Shown here one piece after another: positions 11,293 through 22,290 of a DNA stretch of 64,000 nt. The notes beneath the pieces are model-generated. The model was not told where the DNA came from and searched no databases. It saw only the letters and a list, made by a program, of their open reading frames with translations. Positions within the stretch are counted from its first letter, which is position 1; each line of letters starts with the position of its first letter. The position numbers and the translations under genes are program-made. Location of the stretch: positions 3,420,501 to 3,484,500 of the forward strand of contig JALIGW010000029.1 of NCBI GenBank assembly GCA_023053685.1, given 5' to 3'. The DNA is from Diadophis punctatus similis (Eukaryota; Chordata; Lepidosauria; Squamata; Dipsadidae).

Positions 11293-12780
11293 AATGCATT
11301 TTTTCTTCTTGAAATAATAAGTGAAATGTCTAATTAGTATGCCTTAAGTTTTAATGCAAGGATATTTTCTCCTAAGATTCACAGCTAGGGAAAGAAGATT
11401 TAATTTCTTGTCTTGATAAACATTGAAAATTGTAACTGTTACATCTTGAGATTTAATATTTAGTTAAAAATAAATATTGTTACAACCTCATGTTGCTGTT
11501 ACTGTGGTCAAGACAGAGGGGAAAATTTCACTTATTTTTGTAAAGTTCATGTTATGTTGTTATCTGTGTTTCTGGAAGGCTAATTTATTCTTCCCCTGCT
11601 GTGATAGGTCTATTCTGATAATCCAAAGAGCACTTTTGTGTGTTAACTACCTGAGGGGTACCAAGAAGCTGTATAAGTCTTGACTCAATTTAGTCACATT
11701 TGAATGCAATTGCTGTTTAGAATCATTTGCATCTGATGAAATCCATGCAGAAAATTAATTTTAAAAGCACACAGCTTACCTGCCTAGCAGGAGATAGTCA
11801 AATATTATATCTGAATCCTGTTGGCAGAATATTTGTGTTCTCAAGCTTCAAAAGAAACACTAAAAATGGCCACATTTTCCTTTCTAGTTTCCTGATGTTT
11901 TCACTTTGCAAAAAAATAAAGGAAAACAGGTGCCTGTTTGGATAAGTTGGAGAATTCCAAAGACTTTTTTTTTAAGAATATGGCTTGATTGTATGAATTT
12001 AGAGATGAGAGGGAATATGTGCATCATAAGATATCAAGATGCAAGTGCATGATTGTGGCATTTAATGATGACATTGTTGGTTGCATGCTGTTATTTTGAT
12101 GTCACTGGGATTTATTATGCATGTTGCTATTTATCATCCATACTGAAAAAATTAATATAAAGAATTTTTATATTAAAAAATTAAAATAAAGAAGACTAAA
12201 CTAATAATAACAGGTAGAACAACAACCCTTAGAGCTGACAATGAAGACATCCAAATGGTGATAACTTCTGCCTTTTATGATTTACCATCAACAGTAAAGG
12301 AACAAGCAGTCAAGGAGCATATTGCAGACTAGTACTCAATAGAACAGCCATGAAGGCCTTGCTGGTCAGTTTTTTAAAACTCAGTCGTAGTGTTAGGGAC
12401 GTTCCTATTTCACTCCTAGCTTAGACTAACTTTAAATCCAGTTGGACTCTCCTTCAGCTATTTTTTCTTCACTGGAGCTGCACAGAAACAAATTTCCAGG
12501 TAATCCTGCACCTTTCTGCTGCCGGAGGTGGGCTGGTTAGCTGGCACGCCGGCGAGAACCGCCATCTCTGTGGAATTGAGCAGCTGGAGTCCCTGCCCTC
12601 CGTGGGCATAACACCCCCAGATGCAGCCACCTCTCTTAATTGCAGCAGTGAGGGTCTGTTTCTCCTCTGCAGCCGCAGGCAGCATCAGTACAAATTGAGG
12701 TTTTACAGACAGCGAAGCCTGTTTCCTTACAGAAGTGCTTTCCTGCCCCTTTTTTTCAAACGGAATGGCTTGTTTTGAGG
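11293..12780. other. Non-coding stretch, nothing firmly recognised
   Basis: A+T-rich intergenic sequence, becoming more GC-rich after 12450. Short frames here (for example 12458-12685 on -) have no recognisable domain. Confidence 0.35.
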
Positions 12781-12801
12781 CTTATTTTGCCTCACAGAGT
12801 T

Positions 12802-12921
12802 GCCGGTGGCCATTTTGGATCGATGTAGTCATCTGTTGCCGGGCAGATTTTGGTGGCCATCTTGGCTGGGCTGTTCCTCATCACCTGTTACAAGGCAGAA
12901 TAGCCGGTGGCCATTTTGGAT
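12802..12921. repeat. Repeated 19-bp word, about 101 bp apart
   Basis: 'gccggtggccattttggat' occurs at 12802-12820 and again, exactly, at 12903-12921, with partly similar 'ggtggccatcttggc' between. It looks like a short imperfect tandem repeat inside an unidentified GC-rich repeat. Confidence 0.5.
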
Positions 12922-13011
12922 GCAGTGATGGGTCTGTACCTACAAAAATCAGGATCATGCAAGCCATGGTATTCTCTATGATCTTCTATGGAAGCAAGAC
13001 AAAAATTATTT

Positions 13012-13052
13012 ATACCCCGCCTTTATCATTCAGGGTGATAAAGGCGGGGTAT
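13012..13052. repeat. Perfect 16-bp inverted repeat (hairpin)
   Basis: Arms 'ataccccgcctttatc' (13012-13027) and its exact reverse complement (13037-13052) with a 9-base loop 'attcagggt'. It may be a fold-back of a LINE 3' end. No terminator or RNA gene is implied. Confidence 0.7.
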
Positions 13053-13808
13053 ATATAATTCAGGGTGACGAATAGCTAATACTCTTTCTTCCTCCTATTG
13101 CGATTTCTTGTGCACTTGGAGAATCAGTGGATAGGAGTTTTGGCAACACAGAGTTTTTTGGCAGAGAGAAGCCTAGATTAATAGACTGTGCAGTCCTGAG
13201 CTGGAGGGGGGAAAGAGGAAGAGGTTCAGAGTAGCTACACCATAGAATCTCTCAGGATATAACTAGTAAATCAGAAGGTTATAATGTAGTTCAGTCCATT
13301 ATGTATATGAAAATAAAGGATTGGACTGGTAGGTAGGGTACACAGCAGCCACAGGACACAGATAAGCTCTCTCCCAGAGCCACAAAGCTGCTCCCACTTT
13401 CATTTCCACTTCAAGCTTGGACGTCAAGTAATCAGTGTCAGTCTAAGAATGGGCTTTCTATGGCTGTTGTTGCCACTATAATTCACAGAAAGCTGTGTGG
13501 CGTGCGCAGACCCCAAAACCAAGCAAGTCTGGAATAACAGCCAGAATAGAAGATGCAGCCGCACTGACTATCAGAAAGATCTGTCTTCTAGCTTCATGTT
13601 CCTCCAACTGGAATCACTGTGCAATAACTACCTTATTAGCCAACTTCTGATCAATTGTGCACTCCATCTACCACACTGCCACTGGAATGCCAGGAAGCCT
13701 CCATCAGCTCCCCGACTGGGAAGGCATTAAAAGAAATAATTAGTACCATGAGATATAAGGAAGTTTAAAAAAACGGTGTGCCAGTTTTGGGCCATAACTG
13801 GTAAGTCA

Positions 13809-13930
13809 AAAATTTATTTATTTATTTATTTATTTATTAAAATTTCTATGCCGCCCAACTCCCGAGGGACTCTGGGCGGCTCACAACATGTATAGAAACA
13901 TATAAATATAAAAACAGATAGAATTAAAAC
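13809..13930 (-). repeat. 5'-truncated L2/CR1-group LINE 3' end
   Basis: An (ATTT)n run (13810-13838) is followed by 'gccgccc'...'gggcggc' arms at 13850-13856 and 13874-13880. Read on the - strand this is a LINE 3' terminal stem followed by an (AAAT)n tail. The intact L2 copy ends the same way at 26973-27036. The right (5') boundary is uncertain. Confidence 0.6.
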
Positions 13931-16009
13931 ATCTTGCAGAAGGAGGTTCAATTAGATGGAGAGAAGGAAGAGAGAAGGCAATTGCGGTTAGTTAGTTTTG
14001 GGCCAATGAAGGATGTTTGAATTATGGACTGACAGATAAGCCAGGGATTGTGCCAAGGACTAAAGAGGCAAAGATAAAACTCAGAAGTGTTAGGAAAGGT
14101 GTAAAAGACCATGGAGGTACAAGATGGACAGGAGACATCTGGAGGTATGGGTGTGGGGAGGAGGAAAAGAGCAGAACATGTGGCACACTATATTTGTTCC
14201 CTTGGGCACTTTTCAAGAGAGGGAGAGTGTCAATCTATGGAAATAAATACTTAGAAGAGGTACAGAAAGGAATGACTATTATACTAGTTCCATAATTACA
14301 GTATTATTCTGAAAAATGACTGGTGTGTTACTTTAAACAGAAGCAACCATTTATGTAGAACAAAGTAAAGGAATACATTTAATCAATTCTGCTCCCTAGA
14401 CTTACAGAGACAAAAAATAAAATAAATTTGACTGCTCATTTTTGTTTTCTTCAAAGATTAACAATATTTGGATTTTTAAGGTTACAGTACTTTATAAGTT
14501 GCCTTAGCATTATGTAAGATGAATCATTTATTTGAAACAGCCCCATGAAATAATATTCCATGTCACATTTATTGTAGACTTCATTAAATTATCACAAGTT
14601 TAATATAAAATGTTACTGTTCAAGGAAGAATGAACATATATTCCTATGGGGATAGTGAAGAAAAAGCTTGGTGTTTGCACAATCCATAGAGGAATTGCCT
14701 GTTATTTAAAATATTTTCTACTTAAGGGGAAAAAAATCACTACACACTTTTTTCCTTTCTCAGCAAAGCTGCCTTTATAACCTCAGGGTCCAAGGACTTA
14801 AGCTAGATGCTAAACCACCTTTTACTGCTGGACTAGTGGGAAAGCATCGAGAATCCATTAAGGCAATGAGTTACGGTTGGAAATGAGATCATCTGTCAAT
14901 TAGAACAATAAAGGGTTCTAAGTTACTTTTGCATTGGGCTAGGAAGCCCCACTAAATGCTCAAAATGCCTAAAAATATCAAATGGAATGTATAGAAATAA
15001 TTTTCTTTAATCTAATTTAGAGTTACCATTACTTTGTAAAACATTCTGGTAGAGAGTTAACAAATGAATTACATTATTTTTCAAGATTTATGGCTGCAAA
15101 CCCAGTTTCAAACATGTTTAGGCCACTTTTTATAGGTCCAGACAAAAAGAACATGAAAAGAAAAACCTTGTAATCTATTATTTTTGTTTTGTTTCTATTT
15201 GTTGTCTATCTCATTTTTCCTCCAAGGGACTCAATGGGTGAGCAGAAAGATTTATTTTTTCTTTTTCAAAGGAAGGGATGCTCAAAGTGAATATCAATGA
15301 AAAAAATTAAGTCAACATACTGACTTGTATTTCAGCTAATATGATAGAAACATAGAAAAACACCAGGTGTCTTTCAATTAGCATTTCTCAAACTTAGCCT
15401 ACTTCAAGAAGTGGCTTTTGTGGAGAAAAATTGGAGTGACTTGCCATACACATTTTTGCTCTTGAAGGGCAGGCAGAGGATATTTTAAAGAAAAGCATTT
15501 AAAACAGTGCTTCCAATTTTTTTCCTTCATTACCCAAAACTGCTTATCAGAAAGTCCTTATTATCCAATGTAAGTCAATTTAAATGTCCCTATTGTGGCT
15601 GGGTAATGAATTTGTGTGTTGTTATCCAGAGAAAACTATTTTTACCAATCTTTGGGTAATTTTCTAGGTTTGGGAAGCACTGATTTAAAGCATACCAGTA
15701 AACTTAAAAGTGAACAATATCTACAACATACTGTTGGAATTGTGAACTTGTCTTTCAAAGTCCAGGAAAACCTGAGTAGAAGCCTCTTTCAGACCTTTTG
15801 GCTCAAGGTAGGAAGATTGGTACCTGTACATTATTTCCCAGGAGTTTGCAATTATTTAGGTAGCTTCATAATGATGAGTAAAATCAGAAGTTATGTTCAA
15901 ATCTGCATAGCTCCTAAAGTGTTGCTCAAAGCAGGTTAAGTAATAGAGCAGGTTAATTAAAGTATGGACTGCAAAGATTTTGCTTAAATACAGTATAAGG
16001 AACAATCTT
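13931..16009. other. Non-coding stretch, nothing recognised
   Basis: A+T-rich sequence. Open frames (for example 14017-14295 and 15616-15939) show no domain, membrane pattern or family resemblance and are treated as chance. Confidence 0.4.
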
Positions 16010-16182
16010 ACTGACAGTAAGAACAGTGGAAGTGGTGAGTTTTCTATCTCTGGAAGCTTTTAAGAAGAAGCTGGTCAGCCACTTGTTACAGATGGCTTAA
16101 CAGGATTTCCTGCATATTGAAGAGAGTTGGACTAGATGACTCTTGTAGACATTTCTAATTTTATAGTTATGTGATTCTATGA
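16010..16182 (+). repeat. CR1 LINE 3' end
   Basis: The phrase 'tggaagcttttaagaagaag', then 'gagttggactagatgactc' and 'atgtgattctatga', is the standard amniote CR1 3' end. It is 5'-truncated with no coding part left. Confidence 0.75.
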
Positions 16183-16726
16183 GGGTGTATGGAGAATGAG
16201 CTTTCTTTAATTTTTTCATATTTTTCTCTATAGTTGCAAATAGCTTACTGTGTTTGTGTTACAATTCTCTACACATTCTGCCTACAGAGAGAAATTCTTA
16301 GCAATTACCATATGCATTACAGATCATATGAGAGCGTATTGTTATTCATTGCAAATTTATTTAAATGTGGTATATCTAAATTGGTTAGTCATTTGTTTCC
16401 TTCCTTTATTGCAATCAGCTGATGCTTGCATGTAAATAAAATTAGTATCTAGAATAACTCAGTTGGATTGAATGTCCTTTGCAATGATGAAATGCAAACT
16501 CTTTGCACTATAAATTAATTACAGAGTCCTTTCCTTATAGCCAGGACACTGCCTTTCTCTTCAGAAATAATTAATCATTAATTCCTGTGCCTTCCAGGAA
16601 GTTCCAGATTTCACACTTTGGAGCAACTAAAACCATCCCCAGGAAGATCTCAGACACATCCTGTTTTTTATTGTAAGGGAGTCACAAGATCATAATATGC
16701 TAAATCAGTAGCCTCCCAACCCCACA

Positions 16727-16744
16727 AAATGTTTTTTTTTAAAG
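16727..16744 (+). promoter_or_regulatory. Probable 3' splice acceptor for the OR coding exon
   Basis: A run of ten T followed by 'aaag' ends two bases before the start codon at 16747. An in-frame ATG at 16729 lies within this tract and would then be intronic, which supports the downstream start. Confidence 0.5.
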
Positions 16745-16746
16745 AA

Positions 16747-17685
16747 ATGATGGAGATAAATAGCACTGCTGTGTCAGAATTCATTCTGCAAGGATTTACA
16801 GAGTATCCAAAGCTACAGAACAGTCTCTTCCTGATATTTCTTGTAATCTACCTTTGGATCTTGTTAGGGAATTTGGGAATGGTTGTGTTGATCAGGAGTA
16901 GTCCTCAGCTTGAGACCCCTATGTATTTCTTCTTGCAACATTTTTCATTTATGGATGCCTGTATAGCCTCAACTGTTGCTCCTAAGATGCTGCTGAACTT
17001 CATGGCAAAGACAAAGACCATCACCTATGGGGGCTGCATTGTCCAATTTTTCCTTTTTTGCATTTTTACAGATGTGGAAGCCTTCCTTCTGGCTGCCATG
17101 GCAATTGACCGCTATGTAGCTGTTCGCAAACCCTTGTCTTACACAGTTATCATGTCTAGATCCTTCTGTCTCTGGCTGCTTTGGGGAGCATATGCTGGGG
17201 GTGTCTTGAGCTCTCTCATTCATACCTGTGCATCTCTAAGGCTCTCTTATTGTGGAAGGAATTCCATTAACCATTTCTTTTGTGACCTGGCTGCTCTGAT
17301 GGCCCTTGCCTGTTCAGATACTTCCCTCAACGAGCTGCTGCTCTTCACTTTTGGCATCTTGGTTGAAGGCTTGAACATTGTGACTATTGCTGTCTCCTAT
17401 GGCTTCATCATCATAGCAGTTGTCAAGATGCCCTCCTCAGGAGACAGGCTGAAAACCTTCTCGACCTGTGCTTCCCACTTGACAACCTTTGCTTTGTTCC
17501 ATGGCACCATCCTCTTTATGTACTTCCGACCCAAATCCAGCTTCTTCATGCACACTGACAAAAAAGTCTCAGTGTTTTACACTCTGATCATCCCCATGTT
17601 GAATCCTCTAATTTACAGTTTGAGAAATGCTGAGGTAAAGGGGGCCCTCAAAAGATTGCTAAGGAAGACAATAAACCCTCACTGA
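16747..17685 (+). CDS. Olfactory receptor, class II, family 5/8/9-like
   Basis: An intact odorant receptor, 312 residues from 16747 or 311 from the second Met at 16750. Numbered from the second Met: sequon NST 4-6, GN 40-41, PMYFFL 57-62, the TM3 cysteine 96, MAIDRYVAV 117-125, SY 216-217, KTFSTCASH 235-243 and [12 protein letters not shown] 282-293. Two departures from the usual signature stand out: Tyr is replaced by Ile in the MAYDRY box, and VAVRKPL has Arg where Cys is normal. Loop 2 reads FFCDLAALMALACSD, keeping the cysteines. The phrase NELLLFTFGILVEG suggests families 5, 8 or 9. It is in the same orientation as the two family-4-like genes but not close to them in sequence. Confidence 0.93.
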   Translation: MMEINSTAVSEFILQGFTEYPKLQNSLFLIFLVIYLWILLGNLGMVVLIRSSPQLETPMYFFLQHFSFMDACIASTVAPKMLLNFMAKTKTITYGGCIVQFFLFCIFTDVEAFLLAAMAIDRYVAVRKPLSYTVIMSRSFCLWLLWGAYAGGVLSSLIHTCASLRLSYCGRNSINHFFCDLAALMALACSDTSLNELLLFTFGILVEGLNIVTIAVSYGFIIIAVVKMPSSGDRLKTFSTCASHLTTFALFHGTILFMYFRPKSSFFMHTDKKVSVFYTLIIPMLNPLIYSLRNAEVKGALKRLLRKTINPH

Positions 17686-17985
17686 TGGTCTTATTTTGGA
17701 TAGCTGCTTCCCATCTTTCTCCCAAGGTGGTGCACATTCTTGTCTCCCAGCATTGTTTTATCTTCACAATAGTTTTGGGAGGGAAGTTTGAAGGAGAAGG
17801 ATCCTGAGTAAGCTTTGACCCTGATCTCCCAATGCTAACTCAGCAAACTAATCACTTCATGAGGTAGTGATCTGTAGACGTGTGATCAACAGAATACTTT
17901 TACATAAATGGGGGTGTTGATCCAGAGGCTGAAGGAAAGATCTAAGGATATAACTATTTATTTAGCTTAAAACGGTTTGGAAGCA
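17686..17985. other. 3' flank of OR gene
   Basis: No recognisable repeat or coding frame. An AATAAA signal is not obvious close to the stop. Confidence 0.35.
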
Positions 17986-17989
17986 TTGC

Positions 17990-18290
17990 TGCTTCAGACA
18001 AGAAGGCGGTGCAGAGAATGGTGAGGATGGCAGAAAAGATCATTGATAATTCACTTCCTTCTATCCAGGACATAGCATATAAGCATTGCTTGAGCAGGGT
18101 ACACAGGATTGTCTGGGACGCTACACATCCTCTTCACGACCTGTTTTCCTTGCTACAGTACCTTCTGGGAGGAGGCTTCGTGGTATCTGAAGCAGAACAT
18201 CTACATTCAGTCACAGTTTTGTTCCATACAGTATCAACCTTGTGAACTCTCAAGCTTCCTCTTTCCGCTATGTATTAAAAATGGACAGTG

Positions 18291-18365
<75 letters not shown>

Positions 18366-18463
18366 CTTTCTTTTGAGAGCAGGCAACAGAATTTCATTTT
18401 TAATGTGTGTCATTGTGCTCACAGTAAAAAATGACAATAAAGGTTATCTCATCTTATCTGCAA
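17990..18463 (+). pseudogene. LINE 3' remnant with RT C-terminal coding trace
   Basis: The frame 18009-18245 contains 'RMAEKIIDNSLPSIQDI' and 'CLSRVHRIVWDATHPLHDLF', which I recognise as the C-terminal segment following the reverse transcriptase of some vertebrate non-LTR elements. It is followed by a (TG)n tract, then a 3' end 'atgacaataaaggttatctc' with a polyadenylation-like AATAAA. No RT core is present, so this is a 5'-truncated dead copy. Family not named with confidence. Confidence 0.55.
18291..18356. repeat. (TG)n microsatellite
   Basis: About 33 uninterrupted TG units inside the 3' remnant of a LINE. Open frames through it are artefacts. Confidence 0.97.
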
Positions 18464-19034
18464 ATTCCTCTTTCAGTTTATGTTGTGGTAAAAGGAACAA
18501 AACATGCATTGAGAACTAATTTTGCCCTTCATCTTCAAAGATATCCTGCCTGAGTTCATAGCTGGTATTGCTTTTTAAAAAATTAATCACTGATCCAAGA
18601 TAATGATTTCTAACTAAATGACTAGTCTTCTTTGTAAGGAATTGGAAGTTTATAAAGACAAATGTAATAGAATAGCATTTCACCAAATGCAAAAGAATGT
18701 ATGTCATCCCTCAGAATACAGATTTGATTTTCAAAAGAGAAAGTAATAGAAGGAAGAATCTTTTATTTTTGCCTTGTTTCCAGAAAAATCTCAATTAACC
18801 AAAGATTAGAACTATTACAGCTTTATATTTAAAAAATCCTACACTATTCTACCTACAGACAAACTGCAGGTTGGTAATACATCTTGTATGCTGTAGTTCA
18901 GCCCATTTTTCATTGATTGAGCTGGACCAAAGGAAGGATCTTCCCACCTCTGTTGTTCAAATACAGTCCATGTGTAACTTATGGAAGGACTGCCTTCCCA
19001 ACCTAGAAGTCCAACCTAGAAATTAGCAATAGAT
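18464..19034. other. Non-coding stretch, nothing recognised
   Basis: A+T-rich. No coding frame or element boundary was recognised. Confidence 0.4.
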
Positions 19035-19249
19035 CAGGGGTGTAAAAACTTGATTTCATTGAGGGCTGCATTAGGATTGTGTTTGACCTCGGGGGGCTGG
19101 GGTAGGCCTGGTCAGGGTGGGCATGGCCAGGGTAGGCGTGGCCAGAGTGGGCGTGGCCATCTTGACATCACTTGTATCGGGTGGCCCTGTGGTGGCCAAA
19201 TGCTAAGGCAGGACTTCCCTCAGGCCCTCCCTCACTCTCATTATAATCT
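19035..19249 (+). mobile_element. hAT-like MITE fragment (CAGGGGTGT end)
   Basis: Starts 'caggggtgtaaaaacttgat' and continues 'tttcattgagggctgcat', followed by repeated 'gggcgtggcc' words. The same family is present at 27266-27618. The right inverted repeat is missing: the copy runs into a (TTCC)n array. Confidence 0.6.
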
Positions 19250-19331
19250 TCCTTCCTTCCTTCCTTCCTTCCTTCCTTCCTTCCTTCCTTCCTTCCTTCC
19301 TTCCTTCCTTCCTTCCTTCCTTCCTTCCTTC
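19250..19331. repeat. (TTCC)n microsatellite
   Basis: About 20 tandem TTCC units. The 141-codon frame crossing it is not a gene. Confidence 0.97.
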
Positions 19332-19692
19332 AATGGAACTTGTTTGTTAAGAAAATGTGTGATCATATACAGAGCAAGAATATTCCCCAAATTTGTCATT
19401 CACCCTAGAATCAGTAATAACATTGAGTTGTCTGAATTCAATCAATTATCCCACATTCAATTCTTTATATTTTAAACGAAGGCAAGTTTGATCTTGCAAG
19501 ACAGGAAAAGCATGATTAAAAAAACTAATTCAATGTTAATTAGACAAAATTAGTCTAGTGAATGATATTGCCACAGGTTGACACCAAAGCTTCCCTCCTC
19601 CCTAATTCCAATGCTCCACGATCAGTGATGTAAAAATCCACTGAAAGATATAAGACTATAAACAGGGCTCCACTTTCCCTATGTCTCTGCTA

Positions 19693-19837
19693 CTGTGGTG
19701 GTATTCTACCGGTTTGCACAAACTGGCAGCGGTGGGAGGCTCCCGGATGTCATCACGGACGTTTTGCGCATGCGCAGAAGTGCTGCGTGCGCTCCCATAT
19801 CCGAACCGGTAGTAAAGGTAAGTGAATACCACTACTG
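19693..19837. mobile_element. hAT-like MITE, short
   Basis: Ends 'ctgtggtggtattc' and 'gaataccactactg' are near-perfect inverted repeats. A perfect 8-bp duplication 'ctctgcta' flanks them (19685-19692 and 19838-19845). The interior carries 'gcgcatgcgcagaag' and 'accggt' words shared with the elements at 6193 and 35344, so these belong to one related family. Non-coding. Confidence 0.88.
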
Positions 19838-19845
19838 CTCTGCTA

Positions 19846-20573
19846 GTATAGATAACCGATCAGGGTGAACAAGGCTTCTGTACTACTGTATATTTGGGCC
19901 TGATCCATGGCTGGGTTGGATCAAGATAATTTATTGCAACTAATAGAAAGAATCTCACCACCACTAAAGTGGCAGGGGAGCTCACTTGAATAAAAAGTGA
20001 TATTAATGATCTGAGTGATCATTGGCAGGATGAAGTGCAAATTAAACTGGGGAGAGAACTAATATGCAAATGCATCAAAGGAGAGGGAGACATGCTTTCT
20101 AAAGAGACAAGCAACAAAACTTACTCAGAGAAACCTATTAGATAGTATGATGGATAACCTGCCCATAACATTGCCTAAAGAGATGTCAGGTCTATAATTA
20201 ATTGCAGTTTTCTTGTCTACAAAGAATAATCAACTGCTCATAATGGAATTCAGAGGCTGTTCAGGTTCTAGAGGGAACCCCTGGAGGCTAGTCTTTCATG
20301 TGAGAGTCCTGAGACCTTTGAACAATTGCTCGCAGAGGCAATCAGGGAGAGTATTCACCCATTGTTTAATCACTGCAACATAGGCTTCACATGCTATCAT
20401 GCCTGTTTTCAAGTTGCCAACTAGCTCCAGTCATTTGCCATCATCTTGCACTTCATATACCATGGATACCATGAGCTCCCACATGTAAAGAGAGCAGTCT
20501 GTCATAATATGATGACACACACACACACAAATCTTGATGGGTATTATGATGGACTGGCTCTGAAGCAGGCCAG
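19846..20573. other. Non-coding stretch, nothing recognised
   Basis: Contains a short (CA)n run at about 20515-20529. No gene or element end was recognised. Confidence 0.4.
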
Positions 20574-20581
20574 GGCTTGCT

Positions 20582-20974
20582 CAGTGGTGGGATTCAAATA
20601 ATTTAACAACCGGTTCGCCCAGGTCAGGTTGGCTGTCGTGGGAGGAGTGGCCCATCCCTGTCCTCCAGCTCTGCTGCACATGCAGCTTCCCGCGACAGCC
20701 AACCCGACCCTGGGCGAACCAGTTGTTAAATTACCTCTCCTATCAAAGTGGATCCTGGGCGCTGTGCTGCAATGGAGAAATGGGCAACGGAGCGACCGGC
20801 ACGAGGGAAGGAGGAGGGAGAGTGGCCTTCTCCTTCCCTTGCGCTGGCTGCTCCGATGCCCATTTCTCCATTGCAGTGCAGCGCAGCGCCCAGGATCCAC
20901 TTTGATAGCAGGGGGTGGGTAATTTAACAACCGGTTCTCCTGAACCAGTGCGAACTAGCTGAATCCCACCACTG
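20582..20974. mobile_element. hAT-like MITE with palindromic interior
   Basis: Inverted ends 'cagtggtgggattca' and 'gaatcccaccactg' are bracketed by 8-bp duplications differing at one base: 'ggcttgct' (20574-20581) and 'gacttgct' (20975-20982). Inside, 'aacaaccggtt' words and two 'gcgctg' blocks pair across the centre. Frames of 97 and 128 codons inside it are non-coding by-products. Confidence 0.88.
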
Positions 20975-21046
20975 GACTTGCTCCTGAGAAAAATAATGTT
21001 ACTGTTGATAATACTATTTTAACGATTAACAATGGTTATGTTGGGC

Positions 21047-21104
21047 AGGAAGGTTGGACTAGAAGACCTCTAAGGTCCCCACCCTATGATTCCATAATTC
21101 TATG
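21047..21104 (+). repeat. CR1 LINE 3' end fragment
   Basis: 'aggttggactagaagacct' and 'ctatgattccataattctat' match the CR1 3' terminus. Nothing upstream of it is recognisably LINE. Confidence 0.65.
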
Positions 21105-22240
21105 GTCCAAAGCAGTAATTTCCTGCCATTAGCCTACTTAAAGTCCTAATTCTGCTTCTAGTAAAAATATTGTTGCTGCTGTTATTAACACTTATATGGC
21201 CATCAAAACAGAAAGTCTCAATTATGTCAACATATAATACAGTAAGTCAAGTCAGGATAGGGTAAAAAGAAGGCATATTCAATTCAAAAGGCTTGGGGGA
21301 AAGGGTGGCTCTCATTCAGTCTTGAGGCAAGAACTTAGCAATATTCGTGATGCCCTAAACATTGGTTCATATGGAAACAGCAGACGTAATTGATTTCTCC
21401 TTTATTTATTTGTAAGGGCAGAGTCACGAAGTATATACACTCCAATAGCATGCATATAGAGAGGACCAATCTATGTGTTATGACACTGCAGCCTGGAGTT
21501 CAGACCTTTACAATATGGAAAAGGACTGGAATGAAAATTCAGTTGTGGAGAATCTAAAAGAGGTTCTTAGTTGCTTATGAAGATATGAATTTCGGAAAGA
21601 ATTTTATTAAATGGGTAAGATTGATTTACACTTTTTTGATAATTTATGTATCTTTATGCTTTGTTCCCTTCTTTCTTTTTGTGTTATTATTTTAAAAGCC
21701 ATAAAATTTATATATATAAAAGAAGAAACACTATTCTGCCCATCCTTTGCCAAGGTTTAATAGAAGAAATTATTTAAGGGCTTTTTTAGAGAAATGATAG
21801 AATTAGTATACAGAGATTGGAAGAGATTTGGCATATGTGGTGCTTGATAAAGCTTATATGTTTTGTTTGGGTGTATTTAAGTGAATATATGTGAGTGAGA
21901 GACTGACTTTTTAAATCTCCTTTAGTACCATTACTATACTTTCACTAGGTGAAAACTATGGTATTTGGTGGGCAACTAGATAAATATAATTAGATATGTT
22001 TATGTGAATTAGATTCAAGTAAAATGAATCTAATCCTTGGAGAATGGATGGATTTTAGAATAGATCCAGATGCAAGCATTAATTTACACTGACTTATTTA
22101 GATGTAGATGAACCTGGTCTCTAATTTCCAATGTGAATACTTAACTTTAAGCTTTGATTTCAACATAAACATTAATTTAATAATTTGATTTCAACTTAAT
22201 CATTAATTTAATAATTTAATTTGAAACAAAGATAAGTTGT
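21105..22240. other. Non-coding stretch, nothing recognised
   Basis: A+T-rich flank before the L2 element. It holds a short 'tatatatata' tract near 21710 but no supported feature. Confidence 0.4.
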
Positions 22241-22248
22241 CCAGGATG

Positions 22249-22290
22249 CAATAATCTTGGGGCCATGTTTTTATGGGCCCAAGATTATTG
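22249..22290. repeat. Inverted repeat at L2 5' edge
   Basis: 'caataatcttggggcc' (22249-22264) pairs with 'gggcccaagattattg' (22275-22290) at 15 of 16 positions, with a 10-base spacer 'atgtttttat'. It marks the switch from A+T-rich flank to GC-rich L2 5' region. It may be a 5' inversion made during insertion, or part of the element. Confidence 0.75.

Noticed and set aside
14017..14295. 92-codon + strand frame
   Set aside because: No recognisable family, no start context, no conservation evidence available.
15616..15939. 107-codon + strand frame
   Set aside because: A+T-rich intergenic sequence with no domain or membrane pattern.
19050..19475. 141-codon + strand frame
   Set aside because: It crosses a hAT-like fragment and a (TTCC)n array; it resembles no protein.
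20544..20930. 128- and 97-codon frames on both strands
   Set aside because: Both lie in the palindromic GC-rich interior of a hAT-like MITE.
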